Shown in pieces: positions 5,419 to 6,376 of a stretch of 6,376 nt of DNA. The position numbers and the translations under genes are program-made. This DNA is from an uncultured Collinsella sp. (lineage in GTDB: Bacteria > Actinomycetota > Coriobacteriia > Coriobacteriales > Coriobacteriaceae): NCBI GenBank assembly GCA_958346935.1, contig CATVTM010000098.1:1-6376 (forward strand), read 5' to 3'. How positions within the stretch are numbered: position 1 is the first letter of the stretch; every line of letters starts with the position of its first letter. The notes under the pieces are model-generated. The model had not been told where the DNA came from and did not search any database. It saw only the letters and a list, made by a program, of their open reading frames with translations.

Positions 5419-6354
5419 GTGAACATCCTGGTTTTGCTGCCCGTCAACGACCGTCATCGTGCAATTCTTGAGTCGAGCGCTCCGGGCGAGGACTTTATCT
5501 ACACGAGCGCCGACGCCGCCACGCGCGAGCAGGTCGCCGATGCTGACGTGATCTTGGGCAACATCGACCCTGACATGCTCACGGCATGCGAACATCTCCA
5601 GCTGTTGCAATTGCAGACCGCTGGCTATGACGATTACTTGGCCGCCGGCACCGTGCCGGCCGACGCCAAATTGTCTTGCTCGGTGGGCGCCTACGGCCAG
5701 GCCGTAAGCGAGCACATGTTTGCCATGGTCCTTTCCATGATGAAGCGCCTGCCCGGCTATCACAACTTGCAGCGCGAGCATCGCTGGGAGGATTTGGGGC
5801 CGGTCACCTCGCTCAAAAACGCCAATGTGCTGGTGCTGGGCGCGGGCGATATCGGCGGCCACTTCGCCACGCTCTGCCGCAACATGGGCGCGCACGTCCG
5901 CGGCATCAAGCGCCATCCACTCGTCTACCCCATTGTGTTTGAGGACATGAACGGCATGGACGCCCTGTCCGAGCGCCTGGCCGAGGCTGACATCGTCGCA
6001 TCCTTTATGCCCAGCACACCCGAGACCCGCGGCCTGGCGAACGCCGAGTTCTTTGCCGCAATGAAGCCGGGCGCCTTCTTTGCCAACGGCGGCCGCGGCG
6101 ATCTCGTGGTTGCCGACGACCTAGTTGCCGCCCTTGAGTCGGAACATCTCGCCGGCGCCGCGGTCGACGTCACCGATCCCGAGCCGCTGCCCGCGACAAG
6201 CCCGCTGTGGGATGCGCCCAACATGCTCATCACGCCGCACGTCTCCGGTTGGTTCCACTTGGAGGCTACGCTCAACAATGTGGTCGACATTGCCGCAGAG
6301 AATCTGCGTCACCTGCAGGCTGGCGAGACCCTGCGCTGCTGGATTGAGCATTAG
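5419..6354 (+). CDS. D-2-hydroxyacid dehydrogenase family protein
   Basis: 311-residue cytoplasmic NAD(P)-dependent oxidoreductase, the usual length for the family, which interconverts 2-oxoacids and D-2-hydroxyacids. The split substrate domain covers about 1-100 and 285-311. The Rossmann domain contains VLVLGAGDIG (137-146; GxGxxG). The catalytic triad is present: Arg226 in NGGRGD, Glu255 in DPEPLP and His274 in TPHVSG. Where NAD-specific members usually have an aspartate after the second Rossmann strand, this protein reads RGIKRHP (161-167); the basic residues suggest NADP(H) preference (inference). The substrate (glyoxylate, hydroxypyruvate, phosphoglycerate or another) cannot be told. It lacks the C-terminal ACT domain of many SerA proteins. 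Translation begins at GTG with a good ribosome site. It is separated from map by a strong terminator, so it should be transcribed on its own. Confidence 0.93.
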   Translation: MNILVLLPVNDRHRAILESSAPGEDFIYTSADAATREQVADADVILGNIDPDMLTACEHLQLLQLQTAGYDDYLAAGTVPADAKLSCSVGAYGQAVSEHMFAMVLSMMKRLPGYHNLQREHRWEDLGPVTSLKNANVLVLGAGDIGGHFATLCRNMGAHVRGIKRHPLVYPIVFEDMNGMDALSERLAEADIVASFMPSTPETRGLANAEFFAAMKPGAFFANGGRGDLVVADDLVAALESEHLAGAAVDVTDPEPLPATSPLWDAPNMLITPHVSGWFHLEATLNNVVDIAAENLRHLQAGETLRCWIEH

Positions 6355-6362
6355 GGTTCCGC

Positions 6363-6376
6363 CGTTCTAACGAACG
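6363..6376 (+). terminator. Possible terminator hairpin, cut by window end
   Basis: CGTTC-TAAC-GAACG forms a 5-bp stem with a 4-nt loop, 8 nt after the dehydrogenase stop. The preceding CCGC (6360-6363) would lengthen the stem if GCGG follows beyond the edge. No T-run can be seen because the sequence ends. Confidence 0.4.

Noticed and set aside
5344..5916. Minus-strand open frame opposite the dehydrogenase
   Set aside because: It covers the terminator-proximal gap and the dehydrogenase Rossmann domain; the plus-strand protein is clearly real.

Overview
This window most likely comes from a GC-rich actinobacterium of the Coriobacteriia, probably Collinsella or a close relative. That is inferred from base composition, codon use and the look of the proteins (especially a methionine aminopeptidase with an N-terminal SEC-C zinc motif); no database search was possible. 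It is compactly coded chromosomal sequence. I see no insertion sequence, phage gene, CRISPR array, tRNA or rRNA.

Left half, minus strand (read right to left): an alpha/beta-hydrolase (3236-2439), a 211-nt gap holding a candidate promoter and a small palindrome, a 626-residue multidomain response regulator (2227-347), and 23 nt later an Hpt-domain protein that runs off the left edge (323-1). The regulator joins a cysteine-containing PAS-like N-terminus, a GGDEF domain whose signature has decayed to GCDKF, a receiver domain, and an HD-GYP phosphodiesterase domain with all expected metal ligands. With the Hpt protein it looks like part of a phosphorelay that controls cyclic-dinucleotide breakdown.

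Right half, plus strand: a 225-nt divergent intergenic region, a radical SAM protein resembling the TYW1/COG0731 group (3462-4238), a 160-nt gap with a perfect 20-bp inverted repeat and a promoter, type I methionine aminopeptidase map with an SEC-C motif (4399-5286), a textbook intrinsic terminator (5296-5345), and a GTG-initiated D-2-hydroxyacid dehydrogenase (5419-6354), followed by what may be the start of another terminator cut by the window end.

The plus-strand genes appear to be separate transcription units and share no obvious pathway: one probable RNA-modification or other radical enzyme, one essential protein-maturation enzyme and one metabolic oxidoreductase. The points most worth a second look are the signalling pair with its degenerate GGDEF and substituted receiver lysine, and the perfect inverted repeat upstream of map. 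I found no convincing new multi-gene system.
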